A stretch of DNA of 64,000 bases from Planococcus donghaensis MPA1U2 (GCF_000189395.1 NZ_AEPB01000001.1:186001-250000); one strand, 5' to 3'; positions 25,912 through 34,999 are shown, counted from the first letter of the stretch. The notes: generated by a model from the letters alone, not told the origin. Numbers and translations are program-made.

Positions 25912-26862
25912 TTAAGCTATATCCCTCTTTTTAAACAAGGATAAAGGGATAATTATAAAGAGCATAGTATAAGTCAAGTTCACTAGTATAGCAAATAGTA
26001 AGGTTGTCTCTGAAGACAATGCGCCTGCACCTGTTATAAATCCAGTCAAATCTGTGTTTGTAAAAAGAACAAATTTTGACCACGGCTGACCCTGTATAAC
26101 TTTAGTAAGTGTTCCTCCAAACATTAAACACCCAAGCGAGACTGCTGTAGGGACAATAGAATTTTTGGTAATAATAGAAATCATATAAGCCATAGTAATG
26201 AATGTTATAGATGGGACTAAGCTTAAGGTGTATTTTTTAAATATACTTAAAAGTACATTTTGTTTAATAACTTCTCCATCCTTCACAATCATATTTACTA
26301 AGTCTATTGAATTAAATCCATATATAATTATTCCTACTAATAACAATGAAATTAAAAGGAGAAGGTAAAGCCCTAATATTAATATAATTAAAGCCAAATA
26401 TTTACCTAAAAATAATTTACTACGGCTAAAAGGTTTAATTGATAAAAAGGTAATAGTGCCCCAATTAAACTCATTAACCATTATTCCACTAGCATAAATA
26501 ATCACAAATATGCTAATTATAGTAGTTAATCCAGCATGTTCATTAATAAAATCAAGAAATGAGTCATTATTAGGATTTATATTATTCTCTAAATAATACC
26601 TGTCAGCTACCACCTTTGCTTCTATTTTACTAGTATACTTATCACTTTCCCCCATATTTTTAGCTTCTTCTAACAATTTTTCATCTTCAATAATTGCGTT
26701 GTTTAAACTTTCTTTCCAATTCAATCCACTGGGGATATTGGAATATGTAATTACTCCAGAAAATATTGAAATCGCTAATATTAGAAATACGGGGATTAAT
26801 ATAGTCTTCTTGTTTATTATTTTCTCAATTTCTTTGATAGATAAAAAAAAGATACTACGCAA
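25912..26862 (-). CDS. ABC-2 type transporter permease
   Basis: 316 residues from a TTG start at 26862 with GGAGGAGGAG upstream, overlapping the ATPase gene by eight bases. The layout is that of BcrB/YxlG-like ABC-2 permeases: an N-terminal anchor helix, a large outside loop (residues 40-95) and five further transmembrane helices. The motif NEFNWGTITFLSIKPFSRSK after helix 2 is the cytoplasmic coupling element of the family. With its ATPase it would export a peptide or give self-protection against the bacteriocin-like product of 29696-29980. Confidence 0.88.
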   Translation of the reverse strand: MRSIFFLSIKEIEKIINKKTILIPVFLILAISIFSGVITYSNIPSGLNWKESLNNAIIEDEKLLEEAKNMGESDKYTSKIEAKVVADRYYLENNINPNNDSFLDFINEHAGLTTIISIFVIIYASGIMVNEFNWGTITFLSIKPFSRSKLFLGKYLALIILILGLYLLLLISLLLVGIIIYGFNSIDLVNMIVKDGEVIKQNVLLSIFKKYTLSLVPSITFITMAYMISIITKNSIVPTAVSLGCLMFGGTLTKVIQGQPWSKFVLFTNTDLTGFITGAGALSSETTLLFAILVNLTYTMLFIIIPLSLFKKRDIA

Positions 26863-27760
26863 TTACTCCTCCTCCAGTAATTTCCATAAACTTTTCTTCC
26901 ACACTAGATCTTTTTTGAATGGCTTCGTACACATTGATACCTTCATTTAATAATTCTTTTAAGATGTTTGGAATAGAAGTTTCGTTTGTTTTGATTTGTA
27001 CTGACTCTTTCTCAATACAACAAACTAAGTTAAATTGAGAGCTAATGACAGAAGCTGCCCATGAAAGATCATCTACAACTATACTTACTAAAACATATGA
27101 TGCAGTGAATGATAGTTCGTTGACTTTAAAATCCCCTACCAATTTTCCTTTATTCATTACCATAATGTCATCGCAAATCAGTTCAATTTCAGAAATAATA
27201 TGGCTTGATATAAGGATAGATGTCCCTTTCGATGCAAGACCTTTTAAATATCGCCTTACTACCCTTAAAGAATGAGGATCTAACCCGTTAAAGGGTTCAT
27301 CTAGTATAAGAAGAGATGGCTGGTTAAGAGTTGCCAGAGCAATCCCTAACTTCTGTTTCATCCCAAGAGAATAGTATTTAACCTTTTTTCTTCCATCCTT
27401 TAAGAGACCTAGTAGCTCCAAGACTTCTGTTATTCTATTATTATCTGAGTTCGTATCCAATGAATTAAAGTATTTAAGGTTCTGTATACCACTTAAATGT
27501 GGGTAGAATTTAGGAGCTTCAATAATAGCTCCTACACCCATTAAAGCCCTTTCAAATTCAGTATCTAAACTCTTATTGTTAATAGTGATAGAACCATTCT
27601 TTTTTGATACTAATCCTAAAATCATTCTCATTGTAGTAGTTTTACCTGCTCCATTTGGCCCCAATATTCCTAACACTCTTCCCCTCCCTATAGAGAAAGA
27701 AAGATCATCTACCAATGTTTGATTATTAATTTTTTTTGTTAGATTTGATACATGAAGCAT
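26855..27760 (-). CDS. ABC transporter ATP-binding protein (BcrA-like)
   Basis: 301 residues from the ATG at 27760, eight bases after GGAGGAGA. Walker A is GPNGAGKTT, the Q-loop glutamine is replaced by the IIEAPKFYPHLSG form seen in BcrA-type ATPases, the signature is YSLGMKQKLGIA, Walker B LLILDEPFNGLD and the switch histidine is in ISSHIISE. It powers the adjacent permease. A similar ATPase-permease pair at 54520-56389 is paralogous. Confidence 0.92.
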   Translation of the reverse strand: MLHVSNLTKKINNQTLVDDLSFSIGRGRVLGILGPNGAGKTTTMRMILGLVSKKNGSITINNKSLDTEFERALMGVGAIIEAPKFYPHLSGIQNLKYFNSLDTNSDNNRITEVLELLGLLKDGRKKVKYYSLGMKQKLGIALATLNQPSLLILDEPFNGLDPHSLRVVRRYLKGLASKGTSILISSHIISEIELICDDIMVMNKGKLVGDFKVNELSFTASYVLVSIVVDDLSWAASVISSQFNLVCCIEKESVQIKTNETSIPNILKELLNEGINVYEAIQKRSSVEEKFMEITGGGVIA

Positions 27761-27785
27761 TAAAATGTTCTCCTCCAATAAAGTT

Positions 27786-28112
27786 TCACAAAACCAATTT
27801 AATTAATTCTCTATTAACTAATGCTTGATTATCACCCGGAAGAAAAGCCTCATATGTATTATTATTTAATACTTTTAGTTCCCTAACATGTTCAGTATTA
27901 ATGATAAAAGAGCGATGAGTTCTTTTAAATTGCTCTGGAAGTATTGTCTCCAAATATTTAAGTGAATCTCTTATATGTATTTCCTCGTTATATGTTTGAA
28001 TGTATGTTTTTTGATTAAAACGTTCAAAATTAAAAATCTCATTAAGAGGAATGAATAGAATTCTATCTCTTTTAATAATCACAAGTTTGTTAGACTTAAT
28101 CGTTAAATTCAT
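27786..28112 (-). CDS. LytTR-domain DNA-binding regulator
   Basis: 108 residues made almost entirely of a LytTR domain: IIKRDRILFIPLNEIFNFER, YIQTYNEEIHIRDSLKYLE, FKRTHRSFIINTEHV. There is no receiver domain and no adjacent histidine kinase, so it is a stand-alone LytTR regulator. AAGGGATTGATTAGCTT precedes the ATG. Such proteins control bacteriocin and quorum-type operons by binding direct repeats near -35; the likely target is the divergent region at 29451-29695. Confidence 0.85.
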   Translation of the reverse strand: MNLTIKSNKLVIIKRDRILFIPLNEIFNFERFNQKTYIQTYNEEIHIRDSLKYLETILPEQFKRTHRSFIINTEHVRELKVLNNNTYEAFLPGDNQALVNRELIKLVL

Positions 28113-28119
28113 AAGCTAA

Positions 28120-28629
28120 TCAATCCCTTAAAATAAATACATAATAGAGGCAAATTAATTCCAGATAATGAATGTTATCTGTATTTATATCAGCTTCAAT
28201 GGTTTTAGAACCAACAATCTTATCGTAGGTAAAAGTAGCTATCGTTTTACTGTCAGTTTCAAAATATACCCTTCTATCTGCAAAGTCCTTTTTTATGAAA
28301 TGCTTTTTTCCATTCAATTCAAATTCCATTCTCGGGTTAGTTTTAATTTTAGTCTTATTGTGTAACAAATATTTAGATGAATTCGTAGTTATTTCCCATT
28401 CAGATCTTATCAATCCATACTCTTGAGCCTTGCAAGAAAAATCATTCTTCTTATCAAAAGACTCTACGTTTATAAACATATCATTGCTAAATATAGTATC
28501 AATTATTTTTTGGAAAGCATTAGTGTACACTCTTCTCAAGCTTCCTACTGTTCTATTTTGAGTATCGAAAATTTCTATTTCTTTAGAGCTTTTTCTGTAC
28601 ATCGGTATTTTAAAAGTATAGTAACTCAA
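28120..28629 (-). CDS. Tubby C-like (LURP-one/scramblase type) domain protein
   Basis: About 169 residues. The frame has an ATG at 28635, but GAGGGGG touches it; the TTG at 28629 has proper spacing and is preferred. The beta-rich pattern (IFDTQNRTVGSLRRVY, KHFIKKDFADRRVYFETDSK, TIATFTYDKI, YLELICLYYVFIL) fits the tubby C-terminal-like fold with a hydrophobic last helix. In Firmicutes the role of these is unknown; membrane association is likely. It sits seven bases upstream of the LytTR gene, so they are cotranscribed. Confidence 0.6.
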   Translation of the reverse strand: MSYYTFKIPMYRKSSKEIEIFDTQNRTVGSLRRVYTNAFQKIIDTIFSNDMFINVESFDKKNDFSCKAQEYGLIRSEWEITTNSSKYLLHNKTKIKTNPRMEFELNGKKHFIKKDFADRRVYFETDSKTIATFTYDKIVGSKTIEADINTDNIHYLELICLYYVFILRD

Positions 28630-28654
28630 CCTCATCCCCCTCTAGGATAAAGCC

Positions 28655-28687
28655 AAATCCGACAAAGGTTTTAGTCAGGTTTGGCCT
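28655..28687 (-). terminator. Internal hairpin, possible attenuator
   Basis: AAGCCAAA and TTTGGCCTT-type arms pair around an AAGGTTTTAG loop. On the minus strand the T-tract is short, so it may only attenuate the transcript between the SpoIIM-like and tubby-like genes. Confidence 0.4.
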
Positions 28688-29223
28688 TAAAAAAAGTAAA
28701 TTATCATTCTATTAGAGATATATACCTCCAATATAGAGCTAATAAAGACAATAAACATTGTACTTGGTAAAACATACTTTAAAAAATTTTTATAAAGAGT
28801 TTTTAGTTGAGATTTAGAGCTGTTTCCAAAATAAACACTAAATAAAACTCTAATATGTTCAATAGTGAAACAAAAAATTATACAACCTATAATCAGCTCC
28901 CCAACTCCATGGAAAAACGAGGAAAGATAATATATCCCGCTATCTATACCAGCTAGTGAGGGACCTTGTCCTATTAAAACAAATATCTTAAAAACAAGTA
29001 TTAGAGACAGGCCTGAAAAAGAAATCAAATACGAGAACAATGCGAATAAAAAGTTGTTCCCAAATATATATATAGTATCTTCCATTCCTAATCTTCTTAT
29101 ACTTGAAATGGATTCTTGAGGTGCAGCCAAAACATTTGAAATTACAATGGTTAATATCCCCACTAGGAAGTATGATATTATGTAATATTTATAAATATTT
29201 ATAAGCCTAACAATATTTTTCAT
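28687..29223 (-). CDS. SpoIIM/DUF95-family membrane protein
   Basis: A 178-residue protein with about five transmembrane helices and the family landmark FFHGVGEL in the middle (compare the HG-x-x-EL motif of SpoIIM). It starts two bases after the stop of the upstream gene with no clear ribosome site, implying translational coupling. Proteins of this family are a near-constant part of circular bacteriocin loci, where they are needed for production or immunity. That and the divergent hydrophobic peptide are the main reasons to read this locus as bacteriocin-like. Confidence 0.75.
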   Translation of the reverse strand: MKNIVRLINIYKYYIISYFLVGILTIVISNVLAAPQESISSIRRLGMEDTIYIFGNNFLFALFSYLISFSGLSLILVFKIFVLIGQGPSLAGIDSGIYYLSSFFHGVGELIIGCIIFCFTIEHIRVLFSVYFGNSSKSQLKTLYKNFLKYVLPSTMFIVFISSILEVYISNRMIIYFF

Positions 29224-29225
29224 AA

Positions 29226-29450
29226 TTAGGTAGCAACTGCATTAGACGTTCTTGCTAATTTTACTGAATCAAATATTGAGTAAATCCAAACTATCAACAT
29301 TCCGAAGATCCCAACTATTAATCCAATAGTTAGTATTGAAATAATATTAATTATTACTAATAATAGTCCTTTTTTAACTTTACCCAAATACAAATGTCCA
29401 ATTCCCGGAAAAACAAAAGAGAGTATACCTGCTATCCATGGATTTTTCAT
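29226..29450 (-). CDS. TM2-like small membrane protein
   Basis: A 74-residue protein with two helices. The N-terminus PWIAGILSFVFPGIGHLYLG is the classical TM2-type opening. AAGGAGGAAAAAAC precedes the ATG. It is the first gene of the leftward operon and may be an immunity or assembly factor. Confidence 0.75.
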   Translation of the reverse strand: MKNPWIAGILSFVFPGIGHLYLGKVKKGLLLVIINIISILTIGLIVGIFGMLIVWIYSIFDSVKLARTSNAVAT

Positions 29451-29695
29451 GTTTTTTCCTCCTTTTTCACATAAAGTTTAGCTACATTCAACCAAATTGT
29501 ATTCTATCATAGTATTTTACTTATTTGTTATATTATAACTATAAAATATTTCAAAATATAAATTCAATCCCATTAAGCCCATATTCAATTCACTAAACCC
29601 TATTATCAAATGCATTAGAAAAATCCCTCTTCAAAAAAATGTAATATCTGTGTTGTGACAAAACAGATATTAAAATTTTGAAGGGGGAAATGAAT
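29451..29695. promoter_or_regulatory. Divergent control region of the bacteriocin-like locus
   Basis: 245 AT-rich bases separate the operon from the peptide gene. TAATATCTGT at 29642-29651 and ACAGATATTA at 29663-29672 form a perfect 10-bp inverted repeat with an 11-base loop, nine bases before the peptide's ribosome site. It could be an operator or a leader hairpin. No definite LytTR direct repeats were identified by eye. Confidence 0.5.
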
Positions 29696-29980
29696 ATGCT
29701 TTATAACTTTTTTGTTTCAGGTACAGGAGCAGCTGGGGTAGCTCAAACAATAGCTAACGCTGCAGTGAAGCGTTTTAATATTGTGGGGGAAGCGGCAGCA
29801 CTAGTCAGTAGCCTTACATATAAGCTTAAAGTAATTTACAGATCTTTTGATGGAGACTTTTCTTGGACGGATTTAGGTGGAGCAATTTTGGATTTAGGTC
29901 AATTGATATTAACCTTCATCCCAGCAGGAAAAATAACTAATGTTATTGCTTTCTTATGGGATATGTCAACAATTTTATAG
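29696..29980 (+). CDS. Hydrophobic peptide, candidate circular-bacteriocin precursor
   Basis: 94 residues from the ATG at 29696, eight bases after AAGGGGG; upstream in-frame starts are too close to that site. The start MLYNFFVSGTGAAGVAQTI resembles the carnocyclin/uberolysin type (short leader such as MLYE, then a glycine/alanine helix with GTA). There is then a hydrophobic helix near 30-45, a basic/aromatic stretch (KLKVIYRSFDGDFSW), and two hydrophobic helices ending DMSTIL. It is longer than usual circular bacteriocins (60-75 residue core), so either a new subtype or a relative. The divergent SpoIIM-like and ABC genes support this reading. Confidence 0.55.
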   Translation: MLYNFFVSGTGAAGVAQTIANAAVKRFNIVGEAAALVSSLTYKLKVIYRSFDGDFSWTDLGGAILDLGQLILTFIPAGKITNVIAFLWDMSTIL

Positions 29981-30839
29981 TAGCTTGTATATTAAAAAGC
30001 CTAAACTCTTGGCACGGCACTGATTGTCGTATTTGAGACAGTAAGAAAACACTTTTATTAAACAACCAGTCGTCGGTAATTTACCGATGACTGGTTGTTT
30101 AATTTCGTCTGAATTCGGATATGGTTGTAATAATCTAAATACGCTTTGACGGTTTAAATGACACATGCATTGGTTGTACTATGAATGCCGTCCAGGTAAA
30201 ACGTTTCAGACTTTAGCAAGGAGTGAAGCGTTTCGATTGAGGAATTATCAGTGGGCGTGTCTTTGCGGAACATGCTCATGATTATTTCGTTTTCTTTGTC
30301 CACTTTCTGATACACATATGACGTACAAACAGATCCTATAGATAATAAAAAGAAGTCAATACTTAAATGATATCACCATCGGTGATAAAATGATTCTTCC
30401 GCCATTTTGGTGAAGCTTGATGTTATTATGTTTTAGTTGGGGTCTATATTTTTACAGAAAGAAGTACAAAGATAATTAAAAAAGTTGAAGTAGATTTAAG
30501 TTGAGAAGAGAGTATTCTCACTTAAGAAGATTCACAAGAAATGTAGTTTATATATCAGATTATCGGCAGAGGAAAAGCGATAGGTAGCTTTTTCTCTTCT
30601 ATTGCGTTTAAAAAGCGTACTTTTACTAACACTTAAAGAACTCTCAGCAACCTTGTTAAGAAAGGATTGCTGAGAGTTCTCTGTTTATATACTAAATAGT
30701 GAAAAGACTGGAGTAAACTACTAGTAGTCAAACCTGTAAATAGACTATACCCTACATGCTTAAAGATATATAACAGTATTATCCATTGTAGTACAATATA
30801 GTTACTATAAAACTAAACTAGTTAGGGGTACTATCTACG
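29981..30839. other. Interval with IS3 remnant and orphan hairpin
   Basis: Contains the transposase scrap at 30058-30303 and a 14-bp perfect hairpin at 30637-30680 (AGAACTCTCAGCAA) with no gene before it. No open frame otherwise. Confidence 0.5.
30058..30303 (-). mobile_element. IS3-family OrfB remnant with internal stop
   Basis: On the minus strand the frame reads VDKENEIIMSMFRKDTPTDN, IETLHSLLKSETFYLDG, a stop at 30156-30154, then TVKAYLDYYNHIRIQTKLNN. This is the C-terminal catalytic part of an IS3-family transposase, the glutamate of IETLHS being the last DDE residue. Its last codons form half of a 22-bp inverted repeat (30058-30102, one G-T wobble). It differs in sequence from the scrap at 9564. 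Confidence 0.85.
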
Positions 30840-30842
30840 ATG

Positions 30843-31740
30843 ATGACACGCAATTTAGCCATAGGAGAAATAATTAATAACCAGCAGCTTGGCGAAGTAT
30901 TTTTATGTGGACCACAGGGAGGCATGCGTCGAGCAATTCGGACAAATACCTTAATGCTGATTTCAGACAAAACAAAAATTTATGATGATTGAGTAGTTGG
31001 AGATATTTATCACTATACCGGAATGGGTCAAAGTGGTGATCAGAAAATGAGTGGGCAAAATCTAACGTTGGCAGAATCAGATACAAACGGAGTGGAAGTT
31101 CACTTCTTTGAGGTACTAAAACCAAAAGAAAATACATACCGGGGCCAAGTACAGCTTGCAGGAGAACCTTACCAAAATCGACAAAAATCAAGATGATAAA
31201 AATCGTCTAGTCTGGATTTACCTTTTGCGCTTACTAAATAGTAATGCCACTTTCACAAAAATTCCTATAGCACTAAATGATGAGCAAGAATTCCAAGAAA
31301 AATTTCAAGAAGAGATTCAAGAAGAGCTTGAAGAAATTAACCGAGTTGAAAGTCTGCCTATTGAATAAACAGAAAAGGAACGATTAATCAAAGCGGGGAT
31401 TGGGCAAGATAAGTTTAAGAAATTGTTACTCCAACGTGAATCGAAGTGTGCGCTATGTGGTGTATATAATCCTCGTCTTTTAATAGTCAGTCATATCAAG
31501 CCCTGGAGTACTTCCACCAACGATGAACGCCTGGATGTACATAATGGCTTGTTATTATGTTCTAATCACGATGCTTTATTTGATAAAAAGTTAATTTCCT
31601 TTACTGACAATAGAGGAATAAAGAATTCGAAAAACGGTATCTGAAACAGCTCAAACATCTATGAATCTCCACGACAAAATACGTACAAGACCAAAAAAAG
31701 AGCAATTGGACTACACGAAGGGCCATCACAAAAATATTTT
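30843..31740 (+). pseudogene. SRA-HNH modification-dependent endonuclease gene, decayed
   Basis: Reading in pieces: from 30843 TRNLAIGEIINNQQLGEVF, then GPQGGMRRAIRTNTLML, a stop at 30990, then YHYTGMGQSGDQ and VEVHFFEVLKPKE; this is the SRA-like domain of ScoMcrA-type enzymes. A one-base shift near 31175 leads to RLVWIYLLRLL, an in-frame TAA at 31366, and then the HNH domain KCALCGVYNPRLLIVSHIKP, LLCSNHDALFD. A last shift near 31627 is followed by RKTVSETAQTSMNLHDKI. At least two stops and two frameshifts kill it. Such enzymes cut DNA with modified cytosine. Confidence 0.8.
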
Positions 31741-31950
31741 AATAAATCTGACAAAAAAGCGTGGATGTATCTGTAGAACAGGCTGTTTGTTTAGCTGGAG
31801 TATTAATGCCATATAAAAGGTTTAAAAGTAGTTAGGTAAAAATACTAGAAGGTTCAGCTTTTTTTCAATTGGATATCAAAAAAGAGGCCGAAACTTAACT
31901 TCTGATACCGACTAGTTTATTAAATTAAAACCAATAATAAAGGAGAAAAA
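31741..31950. other. Intergenic
   Basis: Tail of the decayed nuclease region and the leader of the next small gene. Nothing further seen. Confidence 0.4.
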
Positions 31951-32223
31951 ATGATTATAGATATTATTTTGGGTAATAATATTGATACGAAAATATGGAT
32001 ACAAGAATTAAGGGAAAATGGTGCAGATGAAGTTATAGTAGTTGATTATGATTCGACTGAAGAGTATGAGGAGATAGATGGTACTAGCTACATGACGCCT
32101 AATTATGCTAAGAATTATATTGGGAAATATGATACTAAAAATTATTATAAATCTATGTACATATTTCCAGGAATGCTAAGTACAATGTCTTCTTTACGCC
32201 GCAGCAATAATGATAGAAATTAA
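31951..32223 (+). CDS. Small acidic hypothetical protein
   Basis: 90 residues, ATG with AAAGGAGAAAAA upstream. Acidic and tyrosine-rich (VVDYDSTEEYEEIDGTSYM, YAKNYIGKYDTKNYYKSMY), no transmembrane part. Unrecognised. It ends 27 bases before the MazG-like gene and may be cotranscribed with the helicase pair. Confidence 0.5.
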   Translation: MIIDIILGNNIDTKIWIQELRENGADEVIVVDYDSTEEYEEIDGTSYMTPNYAKNYIGKYDTKNYYKSMYIFPGMLSTMSSLRRSNNDRN

Positions 32224-32250
32224 ATAATGTGATTAAAAAGGAGCCTACCC

Positions 32251-32577
32251 ATGCCAATCTACAACAAACTAGTACGCGACGCAATACCTGAAGTAATTGC
32301 GAAAACAGGAAAAGAATTTTCAACACGCATTTTATCGGAAGAGGAGTATAGAGTGGAGTTGAAAAAGAAGTTAGGCGAAGAACTTGATGAATATCATGAA
32401 GCAAACAATAACGAAGAAGCAGTAGAAGAGTTGGCTGACATACTTGAACTTCTTCATGCGGCTACAAAAATTCACGGATCTTCAGTGGAAGAACTAGAAA
32501 ATATTCGTAAAACAAAAGCGGAGAAACGTGGCGGTTTTGAAAAGCGGATCTTTTTAATCGAGGTAGAAGATGACTAA
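32251..32577 (+). CDS. MazG-like nucleotide pyrophosphohydrolase
   Basis: 108 residues. PIYNKLVRDAIPEVI opens it and the all-alpha MazG core follows, with metal-binding glutamates in KKLGEELDEYHE and EEAVEELADILELLHA. Family members hydrolyse (d)NTPs or phosphoribosyl-ATP to clear abnormal nucleotides. It overlaps the helicase gene by eight bases (GATGACTAAG), so both are made together. Confidence 0.85.
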   Translation: MPIYNKLVRDAIPEVIAKTGKEFSTRILSEEEYRVELKKKLGEELDEYHEANNNEEAVEELADILELLHAATKIHGSSVEELENIRKTKAEKRGGFEKRIFLIEVEDD

Positions 32578-34999
32578 GCTGGAACTGGTTACTTCTCAGC
32601 TCGTTTCACATTTAGAAAGGTTATCCAAAGAAGCGGTTGAAATTCAATGGATTACAGCTTTTGCGATGAAATCTGGTGTGAAGAAAATTATTCCATTCTT
32701 AAAAGAAGCTACCGATAGAGGCGTGCCGATAAAGTTATTAGTAGGCGACTACCTTTTTGTTACGCAACCAGACGCTTTGCAATTACTACTAGAAGAGTTA
32801 CCTTCTGCAGAAATTCGAGTTTGGCAGAGTGGAGGAACTTCATTTCATCCGAAATCTTATTTGTTTCGAGGGACTGAAGCCTCTCAGTTAATCGTTGGAT
32901 CTTCTAATTTATCAGCGTCTGCTTTGACTAATGGAGTCGAGTGGAACTTAATCGCGCCAACTGCAGTGGATGCAGAAGTTTTTGAAGAAGCGACTACTCA
33001 GTTCTTAAAATATTTTTATGCCGATCAAACGGTGGCTCTAAATACAGAGACATTAGCAGAATATCGGTTATTACATACAGAAGCGAATATACAAAAGCCT
33101 ATCAGTCCGGTATGGTCAGAGGCGGAAGAAGTTGAAATTACATTAGGACCAGCTCAGCCGCAACAACCAGAAGTAGCTGAAACTCAAGAAAATTATAATA
33201 CACCCATCTCTCCAAGACCTGCGCAAGAAGAAGCGTTAGAAGCTCTGGACAATGTACTCGCAGAGGAATACAGTCGGGCAATGGTAGTTTTAGCAACAGG
33301 TTTAGGGAAAACGTACTTAGCTGCTTTTTTTGCAGCGAAATTCAAACGAGTGTTGTTTGTTGCTCACCGCGAGGAAATTCTGACGCAAGCCGAGCAATCA
33401 TTCAAGCATGTACACCCTAATAGAACAAGTTCTTTTTACAATGCTTCTGAAAAAGATACGGCTGCAGATTTTGTTTTTGCTTCCATCTATACATTGAGTA
33501 GCCAATATCATTTAGATCGTTTTGAAAAAGATGCTTTTGATTTGATTGTTGTGGATGAATTTCATCATGCAGCAGCACCAACTTACGGGCGTTTGCTAAA
33601 TCATTTTGAACCGAAATTTATGCTAGGTATTACTGCTACACCAGATCGTATGGACAATAAAGATGTTTATGCTTTATGTGACGGGAACGTAGCGATTTCG
33701 ATTCATTTTCTTGATGCCATCGAGCGAAATTGGCTAGCGCCGTTCCATTATTACGGAGTACATGATGATACCGATTACTCAGCTATACCATGGCGAGGTA
33801 ACCGCTATGATGAACAAGAATTACTGCACTTACAGTTACGTGAGAGTTTTGCGGAAAAAATTTTTGATGAGTGGAGCCGTTACAAACAAACGAGAACCAT
33901 TGTTTTTTGTTCTTCAGTAAAACAAGCTCTTTATATGAATAACTTTTTCCAGAGTAAAGGTGTGCGCTCTATTGCGCTTCATGGTGAATCTCACCCACAA
34001 GAACGGAAAACAGCTCGTACCAAATTAGATGCTGGCGATATTGAATTGATTTTCACGGTAGATCTCTTCAATGAAGGAGTCGACATTCCGAAAGTGGATA
34101 CGCTCGTTTTCATTCGACCGACAGAATCACTTGCAGTTTATACGCAGCAAATTGGACGCGGTTTACGTATTGCGGATGGCAAAACACATTGTGTCATTAT
34201 TGATTTTATCGGCAATTATCGTAATGCCGATTTAAAGTTAGCTGTGTTTAATAAAGAGGAAACAAAAGTAGGAAATAAGAATGTCGAACCGCTTATTCCT
34301 TTTCAATGTGAATTTAATTTAGATTTGCAGGTCATCGATTTATTAACAGAAATGCGTAGAAAAAGATCCCCGCGTAAAGAATTGTTAGTTATAGAGTATC
34401 AAGAATTGAAGAAAGAAATGGGAAGACGTCCAAGTTATTTGGAGTTCCATCTTCATGCTAATCTTGAATCTAAGGCGGTAAAGCAAGAGTTTGGGAGTTA
34501 TGTTGGTATGCTCGCTTACGCAAGTGAACTTACAGAATCAGAACAAAAGGTGTGGTTGAAATACAAGAACTGGCTGTTAGAAGTTGAGAAAACCTTGATG
34601 ACCAAAAGTTACAAACTGGTAGTTTTGAGTTATATGCTTTCAAAAGGCGTAGAGACGTGGCTTGAGCCGATAACGCCACAAGAAGCGGCTCCGTTTTTCC
34701 ATAGCTATTTAACGGAAAAAGATTACCGTATGAAAGTAGACTTTAGTGATGCTAAGGGGAAAAGATTGCGTGAGTATGATGAAAAGAACATGACTGATTT
34801 AATTTCAGATATGCCGATGACAAAATGGAGCGGTAGTGCAAAAGAAGGATTAGTCACTTTTGAAAACGATATGTTCAAATTCAATTTGCAGCCTTCTAGT
34901 GAAGAAAATGAGAGTTTGTATAAGTGGACGGAGGAAATAGCAGAGTACCGACTTCATGCCTATTTTGAAAAGAAATCAATATTAACTGTATTAAATTAG
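32570..34999 (+). CDS. PLD-nuclease and DEAD/DEAH helicase fusion
   Basis: 809 residues. Residues 1-150 are a PLD-type nuclease domain with FHPKSYLF and VGSSNLSASAL (one HKD half-site). Residues 220-560 are an SF2 helicase: LATGLGKTYLA (Walker A), VVDEFHHAAA (DEFH), GITATPDRMD (motif III), EGVDIPKVDTL and QQIGRGLRIA (motif VI). The rest, about 230 residues, is helical and unrecognised (MGRRPSYLEFHLHANLE). It is a paralogue in design, though not in detail, of the PLD-SNF2 protein at 12825. Helicases of this kind occur in DNA repair and in phage defence; the tight link with a MazG-like protein favours a stress or defence role. Confidence 0.85.
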   Translation: MTKLELVTSQLVSHLERLSKEAVEIQWITAFAMKSGVKKIIPFLKEATDRGVPIKLLVGDYLFVTQPDALQLLLEELPSAEIRVWQSGGTSFHPKSYLFRGTEASQLIVGSSNLSASALTNGVEWNLIAPTAVDAEVFEEATTQFLKYFYADQTVALNTETLAEYRLLHTEANIQKPISPVWSEAEEVEITLGPAQPQQPEVAETQENYNTPISPRPAQEEALEALDNVLAEEYSRAMVVLATGLGKTYLAAFFAAKFKRVLFVAHREEILTQAEQSFKHVHPNRTSSFYNASEKDTAADFVFASIYTLSSQYHLDRFEKDAFDLIVVDEFHHAAAPTYGRLLNHFEPKFMLGITATPDRMDNKDVYALCDGNVAISIHFLDAIERNWLAPFHYYGVHDDTDYSAIPWRGNRYDEQELLHLQLRESFAEKIFDEWSRYKQTRTIVFCSSVKQALYMNNFFQSKGVRSIALHGESHPQERKTARTKLDAGDIELIFTVDLFNEGVDIPKVDTLVFIRPTESLAVYTQQIGRGLRIADGKTHCVIIDFIGNYRNADLKLAVFNKEETKVGNKNVEPLIPFQCEFNLDLQVIDLLTEMRRKRSPRKELLVIEYQELKKEMGRRPSYLEFHLHANLESKAVKQEFGSYVGMLAYASELTESEQKVWLKYKNWLLEVEKTLMTKSYKLVVLSYMLSKGVETWLEPITPQEAAPFFHSYLTEKDYRMKVDFSDAKGKRLREYDEKNMTDLISDMPMTKWSGSAKEGLVTFENDMFKFNLQPSSEENESLYKWTEEIAEYRLHAYFEKKSILTVLN

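Noticed and set aside
30058-30102. Dedicated terminator of the bacteriocin-like peptide
   Set aside because: The 22-bp hairpin is part of the IS3 transposase remnant; it may act as a terminator but did not arise as one, and the T-run is short.
30637-30680. Small RNA gene
   Set aside because: The perfect 14-bp hairpin has no promoter I could see and no T-run long enough; only an orphan hairpin can be stated.
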